A program made the translations under genes and the position numbers. Shown in pieces: positions 23,693 through 30,921 of a stretch of DNA of 35,038 bases. Positions within the stretch are counted from its first letter, which is position 1. Each line of letters opens with the position of its first letter. The stretch spans positions 1 to 35,038 of the forward strand of contig JAPUJT010000139.1 of the NCBI GenBank assembly GCA_027296055.1. Direction: 5' to 3'. The notes under the pieces are model-generated. The model was not told the origin of the DNA and ran no database searches. It worked only from the letters and a program-made list of their open reading frames with translations. This stretch comes from Planctomycetota bacterium (GTDB lineage Bacteria > Planctomycetota > JAPUJT01).

Positions 23693-24424
23693 CTAGAGAG
23701 CCGGCAAATTGTAAATGTAGTGGCCCAAAATCCCTTCTATCTGTTCTAGATGGTGGTTCGTGTTTACCCTTGCCGTAGTCTCGGCAAACCTCACTTCTTC
23801 TTCTGCTTGGTCAGCCATATGCTCTAACTTGGGCCATCCTTCGGCCTTAGACTTATACTCCCCCAGGAGCCCTAGGAGTTGCTCACGCTCGTCTTCTGAA
23901 ATCGGATTCGCTTGTGGCTGTCCCTCGTGTGCCTTCTCAATAGAGACGCGCAGTTCGACGAACTGCCTGCGGAGATCCAGGACCATGCGGACATGGGCCT
24001 GATCTCCGCGCAACTTGTCTATTTCTGCCGAGAGCCTAGTTGTTTTGTCCTCCGTCTCGGCTTTGATCTTGGAGACCGCAGACTCCACGGCCTCATCTCT
24101 TCCCTCCTCAAGGTGCCGAATGGTGCCTCTCAGGCGGTCCTTGCCCCTTCGTTCTTTCCGCAGTTCCCGCGAACGGTCATCGCGATCCTTGCGACGGAGC
24201 TCCCAGGACGCCTTGACGGCCGCCAAAACCCAGCACAGAAGTAGGACTAGGATCAGGGACTCGCTCATGGCAGCTTCGAGCCCCTTTGCCAGTTCGTACT
24301 TCCGAATGGCGAGTTGCACGAGCAAATCCAGCAAGCCCAGCAGGCCGAACATATTGATCGCGGCTCTTGAAAGAAAAGCCCATACGTGAATCCAGAATTG
24401 GGCAGCCTTCCCTCTACGCAACAT
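23693..24424 (-). CDS. Membrane-anchored coiled-coil protein
   Basis: A 243-residue protein from ATG 24424, with GGGGAG six bases upstream on the minus strand; the in-frame start at 24481 would lie deeper in the transposase remnant. Two membrane helices are predicted at about residues 22-42 (INMFGLLGLLDLLVQLAI) and 53-72 (SESLILVLLLCWVLAAVKA). A long, highly charged coiled coil follows at about 74-150 (ELRRKDRDDRSRELRKERR) and a second helical segment at 165-235. No enzymatic motif is visible. Such proteins often act as membrane-tethered scaffolds; the role is unknown. Its first codons overlap the last codons of a transposase fragment in another frame, so its present start was probably created or fixed by an insertion event. 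Confidence 0.7.
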   Translation of the reverse strand: MLRRGKAAQFWIHVWAFLSRAAINMFGLLGLLDLLVQLAIRKYELAKGLEAAMSESLILVLLLCWVLAAVKASWELRRKDRDDRSRELRKERRGKDRLRGTIRHLEEGRDEAVESAVSKIKAETEDKTTRLSAEIDKLRGDQAHVRMVLDLRRQFVELRVSIEKAHEGQPQANPISEDEREQLLGLLGEYKSKAEGWPKLEHMADQAEEEVRFAETTARVNTNHHLEQIEGILGHYIYNLPAL

Positions 24425-24641
24425 CCGAGACTCCCCAAATCCTGTCGGTAGTGCCGAGTGCAATTGCCGGGGTCGCCCCACCCAGGCTTCGATGTGGCTT
24501 GCAGAGATTGTACCAGTAGTAGCCTAGGGCTATCTGTGCCCTGAGATTCTCCAGCTTGCGGGAGAATCCGTTGCTCAGTCTGGTCATCCTTCGGTTGATT
24601 CCTCGTAGAGTCCGGTTGGCCTCTCGACTCCCCAGAATGGC
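24414..24641 (-). pseudogene. Transposase C-terminal fragment (IS1-like DDE type)
   Basis: On the minus strand, the frame from 24641 to TAG 24416-24414 encodes REANRTLRGINRRMTRLSNGF, then SRKLENLRAQIALGYYWYN and KPHRSLGGATPAIALG. The last part matches the well-known transposase ending N-G-F-S-K-K-x-E-N and Y-N-F-x-x-x-H-x-T-L-x-x-T-P-A-x-x-A-G-x-x-D-H-x-W of annotated IS1-type elements. An in-frame TGA stands directly upstream (24642-24644), and no earlier transposase domains are recognisable, so only the C-terminal end remains. The insertion sequence is not functional here. Confidence 0.7.
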
Positions 24642-24644
24642 TCA

Positions 24645-25163
24645 CAGCGAATGGTCAGTCAACTCGCGTGTCGGACTCTGGCCATATAGTAGTGTCAAAG
24701 AAACACCAGCCGGGGATCGGGGATCCGGGAGGGGGGCGGTCTGCCCTGGCCCTGCCGGCCCGGTCGTCTTGGAGGTGTCCACCCAGGCTCCAGGGGGTCC
24801 CAGGCTCATGGCATGGGCGGCAGGCGCAAGGCACGCTCTCACACACGAAGATAGTCGAAAGGGCGGCTCTCGCCGCGCCGAGAAAGATCGGAAGGCATAC
24901 CAAGTCTTCCAGGACCTCCAGGCCGGCAAGCTGGTGCCTGCAAGAAATGGCTCGGGTTCTCGCCAAGGGGCGGAGGCGTTTCCGCCGTTGCCACCCGTCA
25001 TCTCGTTTGAGGTTATCTCGCCCAAGGGAGGCAGGGAGAGAGGCCCTGCGACAAAGGCTCTCATGAAGTACAATGTCGATCTCGATAAGTGATCACTGAG
25101 GAGAGAACCGATCCAAGTCACCCTCTCGCAGATCCACAGCCGCCCATGACAGGAGGGCTAGGC
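24645..25163. other. Gap with insertion-sequence debris, no gene recognised
   Basis: Holds GTAGTGTCAAAGAAACACC near 24688, which resembles an insertion-sequence end, and GC-rich sequence with open frames on both strands. None of these frames shows a recognisable domain. It is probably degraded mobile DNA between the transposase fragment and the lipoprotein gene. Confidence 0.35.
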
Positions 25164-25715
25164 ATGATCCGAGTGTCCGTCGCGCTTGCTCTCATAGGCG
25201 TGCTCCTCATGGTCTTGGGCTGTGGCCAGAGTCCGAACTCCGGGCAAGTGGAGTCGACCAGCCAGGAGCCCAAATTCGATGGGGACGCGATCGCCGCGCT
25301 TCCAGTTGGAACGCAGCAAGTCGACGTCCTTGAGAAGTTCGGCGCGCCCCAGCGCACGAGGAATTCGGAGGACGGCACCCAGGTTTGGACGTACCTCTAC
25401 CCCAGCGATGAGCGGCAGGCGGAAGCGAATCGGACCAGAGTGGAGGAGGTACCCCTCAATCGGCGCATAACGCAGGCTCCCACATCGACAAAGCTCGACC
25501 ATGTGGAACACGCCATCTATGCGGGGAAGGAAATCCGCTTCGCGGAACAGCGTGTCACCGTCGATCAGGACGGTAACGTGACCGTCATCTCGGAGGGGAA
25601 GGCCAAGACGAATGCAGTTGACCTCTATTTCCGTGACGGGAAGCTGGTCAAGGTAGAATGTGAAGTCTCGCCCACGTCGAGTACAGGCAGCCGTATTTTA
25701 ATTTCACCGCCGTAA
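25164..25715 (+). CDS. Lipoprotein with BamE/SmpA-like domain
   Basis: A 183-residue protein. ATG 25164 is chosen over in-frame ATGs further upstream because AGGAGGG lies six bases before it and it starts a lipoprotein signal (IRVSVALALIGVLLMVLGCG, cysteine near residue 21). Residues about 45-80, LPVGTQQVDVLEKFGAPQRT then GTQVWTYLYP, have the SmpA/OmlA/BamE pattern: a helix-strand unit with L-x-x-G-x-x-x-x-x-V-x-x-x-x-G-x-P followed by W-x-Y. BamE itself is about 110 residues; this protein has an extra insertion at about 82-120 and a beta-rich tail, so it is a relative and not BamE. It is probably anchored in the outer or inner membrane facing the periplasm. Confidence 0.8.
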   Translation: MIRVSVALALIGVLLMVLGCGQSPNSGQVESTSQEPKFDGDAIAALPVGTQQVDVLEKFGAPQRTRNSEDGTQVWTYLYPSDERQAEANRTRVEEVPLNRRITQAPTSTKLDHVEHAIYAGKEIRFAEQRVTVDQDGNVTVISEGKAKTNAVDLYFRDGKLVKVECEVSPTSSTGSRILISPP

Positions 25716-26091
25716 GCCTAATGATTTCGTTCCCGAGCTTCGGATCGCTCGAATTCCGGCGTCTCGCCGGCGAGCTGTACCGCCGTCTCAGGGCTTCGCC
25801 TTGTACCGTTTCGGCTGACGAAAGAGGCAGGAGAACATGAATGTTCTCAGGGGGTCGAGGATCGTCCGAGTCGGACGTTGTACATAGCGATCGGCCGGGG
25901 CTGTCGTTACATGGTTGCCGGTGTGGACTCGGTTCGAACCAGAAACCTTAGAGTTGTTCTCATGTGGGGGAAAGTGCCCCCGCCCGATTTGCAACGGCGA
26001 CCCTGAAGGGGCCACCAACGAGCGGGAGCTATTCCAGTTTGTTCGTTCGGTCACCACGGATCAAGCCTCATGGATTGCCCTTGTTTCTGTC
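25716..26091. other. Gap with a perfect inverted repeat, no gene recognised
   Basis: GAGAACAT-GA-ATGTTCTC at 25831-25848 is an 18-base dyad with eight-base arms. It could be an operator. Around 25930 GGTTCGAACC recalls a tRNA T-arm, but the rest does not fold as a tRNA. No coding sequence here is convincing. Confidence 0.4.
25831..25848. promoter_or_regulatory. Perfect inverted repeat GAGAACAT-GA-ATGTTCTC
   Basis: Eight-base arms separated by two bases. Contains GAAC-N6-GTTC, which is two bases wider than the Gram-positive LexA box, so I do not call it a LexA site. No adjacent start codon shows which gene it would control. Confidence 0.35.
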
Positions 26092-26499
26092 CTAGTCCTC
26101 CTCGGGCAGCATGATGGTTATCACCGGCTCCATGTTGTCACCGGGGCCGCACAATGACTTGAGCTTGACCGTCTTCGATTTCCCGTTGCCCTGGTACACG
26201 GACACCTTGAAGCGGATCTCCTGGCCACGCCTCGATCCCCGGATGGCGAACTTGAGCACCGTCAGGACATCCCATAGCCGTCCCTTCAGGTCTTGCCCTT
26301 CGGGCAGCTCGCCATCGATGGGCGCGACGGCCTCCGAGAATGCGGCCGTGGTCATGGCGATGGGGAACTTGAAACCGGCTTCCCGAACTAGCTGCGCGGT
26401 CTCCCCCTGCATGAGATCCACGAGCACGCCATCCTCGATAGCCTGTGCCCGCGTGTAGACTGAAATGGGCTCTCCGAAGATTTCCGTGAGCTGGTTCAT
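26092..26499 (-). CDS. DUF6573 family protein
   Basis: A 135-residue protein from ATG 26499 with GAAGGG about eight bases upstream on the minus strand. It opens NQLTEIFGEPISVYTRAQAI, continues with EAGFKFPIAMTTAAF, KGRLWDVLTVLKFAIR, and ends EPVITIMLPEED, which matches the DUF6573 pattern I know from plasmid and integrative-element genes (E-I-F-G-E-x-I-x-x-Y-T-R-A-Q-A, G-R-L-W-D-V-L, E-P-V-x-T-I-M-L-P). The biochemical role of the family is not known. It is the last gene of the minus-strand mobile module that begins at ardC. An acidic, soluble protein. Confidence 0.85.
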   Translation of the reverse strand: MNQLTEIFGEPISVYTRAQAIEDGVLVDLMQGETAQLVREAGFKFPIAMTTAAFSEAVAPIDGELPEGQDLKGRLWDVLTVLKFAIRGSRRGQEIRFKVSVYQGNGKSKTVKLKSLCGPGDNMEPVITIMLPEED

Positions 26500-26542
26500 T
26501 GATTTGCCCTTCCGTGATGCGCCTTTCCCAGCGGGGCGCGGC

Positions 26543-26704
26543 CTAGTCTGTCTCTACGTCAATGAGCCACATTCGATTCTGCTCCGCGTGGAACTTGGCC
26601 ATCGTCCTGGCCGCGGCCCTACTCGGCGCGTCGAAAGGGACTAGCTTCTCCATTAGTTCCCCGGCCGCACTCCTCCAGCGATACCGTCCGTTGAATTTCT
26701 TCAT
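26543..26704 (-). CDS. Small protein (53 residues)
   Basis: ATG 26704 to TAG 26543-26545. The sequence KKFNGRYRWRSAAGELMEKL followed by PSRAAARTMAKFHAEQNRMWL is basic at the start and has a strand-helix-strand look, as in short modules that modify or bind nucleic acid. AAGGA lies twelve bases upstream of the start. It is too short for automatic calling but stays in line with its neighbours: the gaps are 43 bases to the next gene and 39 bases from the preceding one. Family not recognised. Confidence 0.5.
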   Translation of the reverse strand: MKKFNGRYRWRSAAGELMEKLVPFDAPSRAAARTMAKFHAEQNRMWLIDVETD

Positions 26705-26743
26705 TGTCTATTCCGTTCCTTGCGCTCGCGTGCTGGGGGCGAT

Positions 26744-27022
26744 TCAGATGGCGTTTGCCACCAGGACGTACCTCGCTGCAAGTTCTCCGCTTGCTCGTAT
26801 CTCTAGCACGCCGTCACCTACCCAAGCCGTGTCATCCTTGGTTAGCGCCAGCCTGGACACGCTTCCATCGGGCTTGGTGACTTCCGCGCCGAATGAGCGT
26901 ACGGCCTTGACCGTCCTGCGCTGCTTCTCGGCTGGGACAGGACCGATGAGGCAATGCGTCAAGTCCCATACCGTTCCAGGTGTGAACATTCTCTTGAATG
27001 CTGCTTTGCTGATGCGTTTCAT
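26744..27022 (-). CDS. Hypothetical mobile-element protein (92 residues)
   Basis: ATG 27022 follows AGGAGCAGGAC on the minus strand and is preferred over the ATG ten codons upstream. The protein starts KRISKAAFKRMFTPGTVWDL, continues with LIGPVPAEKQRRTVKAVRSFG and a beta-rich C-terminal half (VSRLALTKDDTAWVGDG, EIRASGELAARYVLV). The N-terminal helix and F-x-P-G-T-x-W are like short proteins seen next to DUF6573 in integrative elements, though I cannot name a family. It is basic and soluble, possibly DNA-binding. It lies 87 bases downstream of the recombinase gene in the same direction. Confidence 0.7.
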   Translation of the reverse strand: MKRISKAAFKRMFTPGTVWDLTHCLIGPVPAEKQRRTVKAVRSFGAEVTKPDGSVSRLALTKDDTAWVGDGVLEIRASGELAARYVLVANAI

Positions 27023-27109
27023 TGTCCTGCTCCTATCCTGCGCGCCCTTCATGGTGGGGCGCGTTAGTCTTCGTCAGTGATTCTCTTCAGTGTTGCGGGC
27101 GTCCCCGGT

Positions 27110-27718
27110 CTACTCCGGGGCTTCCCACTCCCGCCGACGTATCGCCCGGATCGTTTCCTCGGGTGAGAGCCCCGCCAGGTACCGCGTCGTCGTCGCCAGG
27201 GACGCGTGGCCGAGTTGCCGCATGATGATGATTACCGGGACCCCTTCGCGGGCCAGTTCCACCGCGTGCGCGTGGCGCAGCGCGTGGGGATGAACTCTCC
27301 GGTCGATCCCCGCCTTCCGGGCTAGACGTGGTAGCAGTTTCCGTATGTACGACGTCGCCAGCTCGCCCCCAGTCAACGTGGAGAAGACGGGGCCACCGTT
27401 GAGACCTAGATTCGCCCTGGCGTCGATCCACCGTTCGATCACGGCAATGGCGGCCGGATCGATCCCTACGGTTCGGGCCTTACCACCCTTGCCGCGTCGT
27501 ATGCGGATCGTTCCGGCGTCTCGGTCGATGTCGCGCAGCTTCAGGTTCAACGTCTCAAGACACCGCAACCCGGCCCGGTACATGACGACGATGATCGCCC
27601 TGTTCCTGATTCCGGTCGGGGCCTTTCGAGAGCAAGCCCTCATCACCGCGCCGACCTCATCCCGTGTGGGAATCTCTGCCGGATAGGTCCGCCCTTTGTT
27701 CGCGGGCCTCCTGGCCAT
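27110..27718 (-). CDS. Tyrosine recombinase, catalytic domain only
   Basis: A 202-residue enzyme from ATG 27718. AAAGGAGGT five bases upstream on the minus strand is one of the best ribosome-binding sites here. The catalytic set is complete: R52 (AGLRCLE), K77 in the RRGKGGK hairpin, H145 and R148 (HALRHAH), H171 (LGHASL) and nucleophile Y180 (TTRYLAG). Its length is only about two-thirds of XerC or phage integrases because the N-terminal core-binding (SAM-like) domain is missing; only about 15 residues precede the catalytic domain. It should cut and rejoin DNA at a short site, perhaps the repeats just upstream at 27741-27823. It is the only recombinase in the window and a candidate for moving this module. 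Confidence 0.92.
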   Translation of the reverse strand: MARRPANKGRTYPAEIPTRDEVGAVMRACSRKAPTGIRNRAIIVVMYRAGLRCLETLNLKLRDIDRDAGTIRIRRGKGGKARTVGIDPAAIAVIERWIDARANLGLNGGPVFSTLTGGELATSYIRKLLPRLARKAGIDRRVHPHALRHAHAVELAREGVPVIIIMRQLGHASLATTTRYLAGLSPEETIRAIRRREWEAPE

Positions 27719-27740
27719 CGGATACCTCCTTTCCGTTCGA

Positions 27741-27823
27741 GTTACGCTTTTAACTAGAAGCGTAACCCTATGCGCCCCTCCTGGCCCTCGGCCGGGTTTA
27801 TGGGGCAAAGCGTAACCCTATGG
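27741..27823. repeat. Inverted and direct repeats ahead of the recombinase
   Basis: GTTACGCTT (27741-27749) and AAGCGTAAC (27758-27766) form a perfect nine-base inverted repeat with an eight-base spacer. AAGCGTAACCCTATG occurs at 27758-27772 and again at 27808-27822. An arm pair with a 6-8 base spacer is the layout of a tyrosine-recombinase core site, while the repeats could also be an operator for the recombinase gene. Confidence 0.6.
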
Positions 27824-27905
27824 GCCAGTTCCGAACGTCTCGGCCCGTCCCTCAAATCCCCCGAACCGGGGACGCGAGGGAGAGGCCGAGGCCCCTCCCT
27901 TGGAT

Positions 27906-29006
27906 TTATGTCGTCAACGTGATCGGCATCAGGACGTGGACTCCGTTGCTTCCGTCCGTGACCTTGACCGCGCTCCGTGGATCGTTGATCCAGAAGGTGA
28001 CGATCTCACCGTCGGATGCCTTCAGGTAGTCGAGGAGATACTTCGGGTTGAAGTGAACTTCCAAGGGCTCGATATCGCCCCCGAGGATCGGAATCTCTGC
28101 CGTGCAGTCCCCGACGTTCGAGACCTTGGCGCTCACTGTTAGGGTGTCCCGTCCGAACGCGAGATGCACGGAATGGCTACCCTCGGACGCCAGAATCCCG
28201 GCATCCTTGATAGCGGCTGTCAACTCCGACGGATCGACCTTGACCCGATACTCGGACCTTGACGGGATGACCTGTTCCCAGTTCGGGAAGGTCCCATCAA
28301 TCTTACTGGCCACGAATGAGACGGCCCCATACTGGAACAGGACGCGCCGCGCCTTGGGGAGAATGGATACGTCCCCGAGATCCTTCCCGCGCTTGGGGAT
28401 AGCGGCCGCGATATCGGCCAGGACGCGAGAGGGGACAAGGGCAGTAAACGTCCCGCGCCCTTGGATCGTCCCTGTCTGCACGGCAAGGCGCTTGCCGTCC
28501 GTCGCCACGAAGGTGAGACTTCCATCCTTGACGATGATCTGTAGGCCGTGGAGTGCATATCGCGACTCTTCCGCCGCGACCGCGAATGACACGCGCTTGA
28601 ACATCTCCCGGAAGGTCCCCGCATCGATCTTCAACCCCTTGCCCGCGGGAAACGTCGGAATGACCGGGAAATCGGCCGCATCTTCGCCCATGAGGGTAAA
28701 CGCGCGCCGCGGCCAAGATACTTCGGCCGTTCCGCCTTCCGCCTTGAACGTCAACGTCTCCCCGTTGACCCCGCGGAGAATCGTCGCCAGTCTCGCGGCC
28801 GGGATAAGGATCTCCCCGGTCCCGACTGTCTCCCCCTCAAGCTTGACGCGCATGGCTACTTCCATGTCGGTCCCGGCTAGCTCAAGCGCGCCGTTGCACG
28901 AGATCAGGACATTCTGGAGTATCGGCCGCGCGGCGCGCTTGGGAATGACACGACTGACCGACTTGAGCGCCGCGGACAGTACCTTCCCTTGAATCGAAAA
29001 CTGCAT
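27906..29006 (-). CDS. dnaN: DNA polymerase III beta subunit (sliding clamp)
   Basis: A 366-residue clamp from ATG 29006, with GGAGGG upstream on the minus strand; the ATG nineteen codons earlier is not needed. The three clamp domains are recognisable by their repeating pattern: MQFSIQGKVLSAALKSVSRV and ARPILQNVLISC (domain 1), FREMFKRVSFAVAAEESRYALHG with TDGKRLA (domain 2), FPNWEQVIPS and PKYLLDYLKA with the closing HVLMPITL (domain 3). Length matches chromosomal DnaN. The clamp tethers polymerase to DNA. Here it lies between ardC-side genes and a recombinase instead of dnaA/recF, so it is probably an element-borne second copy. Confidence 0.95.
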   Translation of the reverse strand: MQFSIQGKVLSAALKSVSRVIPKRAARPILQNVLISCNGALELAGTDMEVAMRVKLEGETVGTGEILIPAARLATILRGVNGETLTFKAEGGTAEVSWPRRAFTLMGEDAADFPVIPTFPAGKGLKIDAGTFREMFKRVSFAVAAEESRYALHGLQIIVKDGSLTFVATDGKRLAVQTGTIQGRGTFTALVPSRVLADIAAAIPKRGKDLGDVSILPKARRVLFQYGAVSFVASKIDGTFPNWEQVIPSRSEYRVKVDPSELTAAIKDAGILASEGSHSVHLAFGRDTLTVSAKVSNVGDCTAEIPILGGDIEPLEVHFNPKYLLDYLKASDGEIVTFWINDPRSAVKVTDGSNGVHVLMPITLTT

Positions 29007-29009
29007 GGT

Positions 29010-29034
29010 TCCCTCCGTTGCAAAAGAAGGATTG
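29010..29034 (-). promoter_or_regulatory. 25-bp leader shared with ardC (dnaN copy)
   Basis: All 25 bases are identical to 30876-30900. It includes the ribosome-binding GGAGGG and ends three bases before the dnaN ATG. The conserved part extends upstream past what ribosome binding needs (CTTCTTTTGCAAC). Confidence 0.8.
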
Positions 29035-29099
29035 CCGAAAAGGCCCCACGTTAGGGCCACCATGCCCGCGCCCTCACGGGAAGGCGCGGACGGGCAGCC

Positions 29100-29285
29100 C
29101 TAGAACTTCTGCCGGATCGCATCTGCAATCTCGCGGGCCTCTCCCCCCGGGTTGCCCATGCCCATGAGCGCATCCCAGACTTGGGAAACGATGGCGTATG
29201 ACTCGCCCTCGATTGCCTTGTCGTTACCTACCCATAGATCGTGTAGGTTGTTTCCCTTCGGGCTGCCGTGAATCCGTACGTCCAT
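29100..29285 (-). CDS. Small protein (61 residues)
   Basis: ATG 29285 with GGGGAGAG close upstream on the minus strand. The sequence starts with short strands (DVRIHGSPKGNNLHDLWVGN) and ends with an acidic helical stretch (EIADAIRQKF). It has no membrane segment and no family I recognise. It lies 93 bases before dnaN in the same direction, in a run of small genes between dnaN and ardC, and is probably part of the same transcript. Confidence 0.55.
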   Translation of the reverse strand: MDVRIHGSPKGNNLHDLWVGNDKAIEGESYAIVSQVWDALMGMGNPGGEAREIADAIRQKF

Positions 29286-29296
29286 GATTCTCTCCC

Positions 29297-29383
29297 CTAG
29301 AATATGAATGGGACTAGCAGGTACGCCGCTATCCCCACCACCATGAAGATGTTGCAGGTGTCATTCCAGAATCGTTCGGGCAA
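29297..29383 (-). CDS. Tiny membrane peptide (28 residues), tentative
   Basis: TTG 29383 with AGGAG seven bases upstream on the minus strand, ending TAG 29297-29299. The product is PERFWNDTCNIFMVVGIAAY followed by LLVPFIF, a single hydrophobic helix long enough to cross the membrane. The stop is 11 bases before the next start (29285). Good ribosome-binding sequence and tight spacing support it, its length argues for caution. Confidence 0.35.
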   Translation of the reverse strand: MPERFWNDTCNIFMVVGIAAYLLVPFIF

Positions 29384-29427
29384 TGGTCTACTCCTATCTG
29401 TCCCGCGCTAACCGCGGGGGCCAGGGA

Positions 29428-30033
29428 CTAGATGGCATACCGCATACCGCTAGGTGCAGATTCCCGCGCATTCCGTCCCTTTGTCGTCGCCTGGACCGAT
29501 CCTCGTTTGTTTCTCTTGAGATAATCACCGTCTACTAGATCGTCGATTGCCGCGGCTGCCCCCGGAATCTTGGCCAACGCGTTGCGCCGGTACTCTCCCC
29601 CCTTCAATCCGATGATCGTGCAGAGTGCGCGGAGCTGCGTTTCTGTTAGGTCCTGTCCGGGTGCCGGCAGCGCGGCCAGTATCGATCCCGCGCCCGCGTA
29701 CACGGTTAAGTAGGGGGATTTCCCATACGCCGATGTGCAGCCCTTGATGACGAGGATTCCAGGGGGCAAGGGAATATCTTGCGGTGCGCGATCTGGTATG
29801 CGCGACTCGAACGGATTCGCCCCACCCCATGATCCATATTCTCGCCTGAATCGTCCCGTCTCAAGATTCAGGACGATCAAGATGCCGCGTGATCCTTGGC
29901 CCCCGCTTGCCCGGGAATCCACGGAATCCTGTATCCGCACCGCGATATCGGCGCGCTTGTACCCTTCCGACTCCAAAGCTTGACGCAATGCGGGGGGCCA
30001 TTGTTCCCGCCCTACATGGATTGAATTTCCCAT
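29428..30033 (-). CDS. Hypothetical mobile-element protein (201 residues)
   Basis: From ATG 30033; a G-run (GGGGGGGG) stands about four bases upstream on the minus strand and may serve as ribosome-binding site. It begins GNSIHVGREQWPPALRQALE and has a middle with ILIVLNLETGRFRREYGSWG, which looks like a beta-rich domain. The region DLTETQLRALCTIIGLKGGE followed by YRRNALAKIPGAAAAIDDLV resembles a helix-turn-helix. The end is basic (TTKGRNARE). It may be a DNA-associated protein of the element, but no family is recognised. The gap to ardC upstream is only 12 bases, so they are likely co-transcribed. Confidence 0.75.
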   Translation of the reverse strand: MGNSIHVGREQWPPALRQALESEGYKRADIAVRIQDSVDSRASGGQGSRGILIVLNLETGRFRREYGSWGGANPFESRIPDRAPQDIPLPPGILVIKGCTSAYGKSPYLTVYAGAGSILAALPAPGQDLTETQLRALCTIIGLKGGEYRRNALAKIPGAAAAIDDLVDGDYLKRNKRGSVQATTKGRNARESAPSGMRYAI

Positions 30034-30045
30034 GATTCCCCCCCC

Positions 30046-30873
30046 CTACGCCGCGGCCGGGGTTTCGACCCCGACCGTTGCAGCCGCGATGATTTTCTCG
30101 ATTGCCTTGCACGCCCGGGACAGGACCCGTTCGCATCCCCGACGTAGGCCATCGTCCGCGCTCAGCTTGGGAAACCATTTCTGGGAATAGCCCATGATGT
30201 ATCGATAGTGGAATCCGTCGTTCCGGGGTTGACGGCCCACCATCCGCGCCAGAACGGCCGCGGTTAGTTCCGCGACGATCTCCTGATCAGAATGCTGCCC
30301 GCCCTTCAGCTCGCCATGCTCCCGACCGTCCGCGCAATGGCCTAATTCATGGAAAAACGTTTCCTCAGCTTCGTCACAGACAACGATCTCCCGGCCATTC
30401 GTCCAGCCGTATCGAGACCCGTTGAATACTTCCGCCCGGACCTTGATCCCCCATCGTTCCGCGACGTCCATCAAGGGATGCGCGGGGACTGTCGGCAGCT
30501 CATAATCCAGCGAATCCCCCTCAGTATCCTGTAGACGGAATACGGGGATAGCGACGAAACCGATAAGGCGCGTCGATGCGTCCCCCGTTGCCTTGTCTTC
30601 GACCTTGACCATCCGGGGACCGAGGATCGAGAATGCCCGCGCGCCCTTCCGTACATGACGGCCGCATATCTTCCATTGCCGGAATCCCCTCGCGTCCGAC
30701 GTCCCCGCTAACGCGGCGAGCACCCGATTGCGAAGACTCCATTTCGCTATGGGGATGTTGGGGGCGGGAAATACCGCCTTTTGAACTGTCGCGGGGACGT
30801 CGCCGGATAGGAATAGATCGACGACGGCATCAAGCGTTTCCTTGACGCGGTCTACCTTGGGTTTGGTGCCCAT
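30046..30873 (-). CDS. ardC: ArdC-like antirestriction protein with zinc-peptidase motif
   Basis: A 275-residue protein from ATG 30873, using the shared leader GGAGGGATC; the upstream in-frame ATG 25 codons earlier lacks such a site. An N-terminal single-stranded-DNA-binding ArdC domain at about residues 8-115 (WSLRNRVLAAL, GFRQWKICGRHVRKGARAFS, GFVAIPVF) is followed by a zinc metallopeptidase part with the H-E-x-x-H motif FFHELGHC (H175, E176, H179) and a downstream acidic helix QEIVAELTAAVLA with the likely third ligand glutamate. ArdC proteins protect incoming single-stranded DNA of conjugative elements from restriction. The first gene of the minus-strand mobile module, and the start of the probable operon running to DUF6573. 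Confidence 0.9.
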   Translation of the reverse strand: MGTKPKVDRVKETLDAVVDLFLSGDVPATVQKAVFPAPNIPIAKWSLRNRVLAALAGTSDARGFRQWKICGRHVRKGARAFSILGPRMVKVEDKATGDASTRLIGFVAIPVFRLQDTEGDSLDYELPTVPAHPLMDVAERWGIKVRAEVFNGSRYGWTNGREIVVCDEAEETFFHELGHCADGREHGELKGGQHSDQEIVAELTAAVLARMVGRQPRNDGFHYRYIMGYSQKWFPKLSADDGLRRGCERVLSRACKAIEKIIAAATVGVETPAAA

Positions 30874-30875
30874 GA

Positions 30876-30900
30876 TCCCTCCGTTGCAAAAGAAGGATTG
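30876..30900 (-). promoter_or_regulatory. 25-bp leader shared with dnaN (ardC copy)
   Basis: Identical at all 25 positions to 29010-29034, two bases before the ardC ATG. It may be a shared translational control site, an antisense or protein target, or a recent duplication. Confidence 0.8.
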
Positions 30901-30921
30901 AGATGTGGGGGACGCGTAACT

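Noticed and set aside
24668..25092. Open frames on both strands in the gap before the lipoprotein
   Set aside because: Basic, serine/arginine-rich or irregular products with no motif, in insertion-sequence debris. No frame is clearly better than the others.
25831..25848. LexA (SOS) box
   Set aside because: The GAAC/GTTC half-sites are six bases apart, not four, and no SOS-type gene follows.
25915..25990. tRNA-like piece around GGTTCGAACC
   Set aside because: The word is a palindrome that mimics a T-arm, but neither strand gives the paired T-stem, anticodon arm and acceptor of a tRNA.
26562..27080. 172-codon plus-strand open frame
   Set aside because: It is the shadow of two minus-strand genes (26543 and 26744) that have good ribosome-binding sites.
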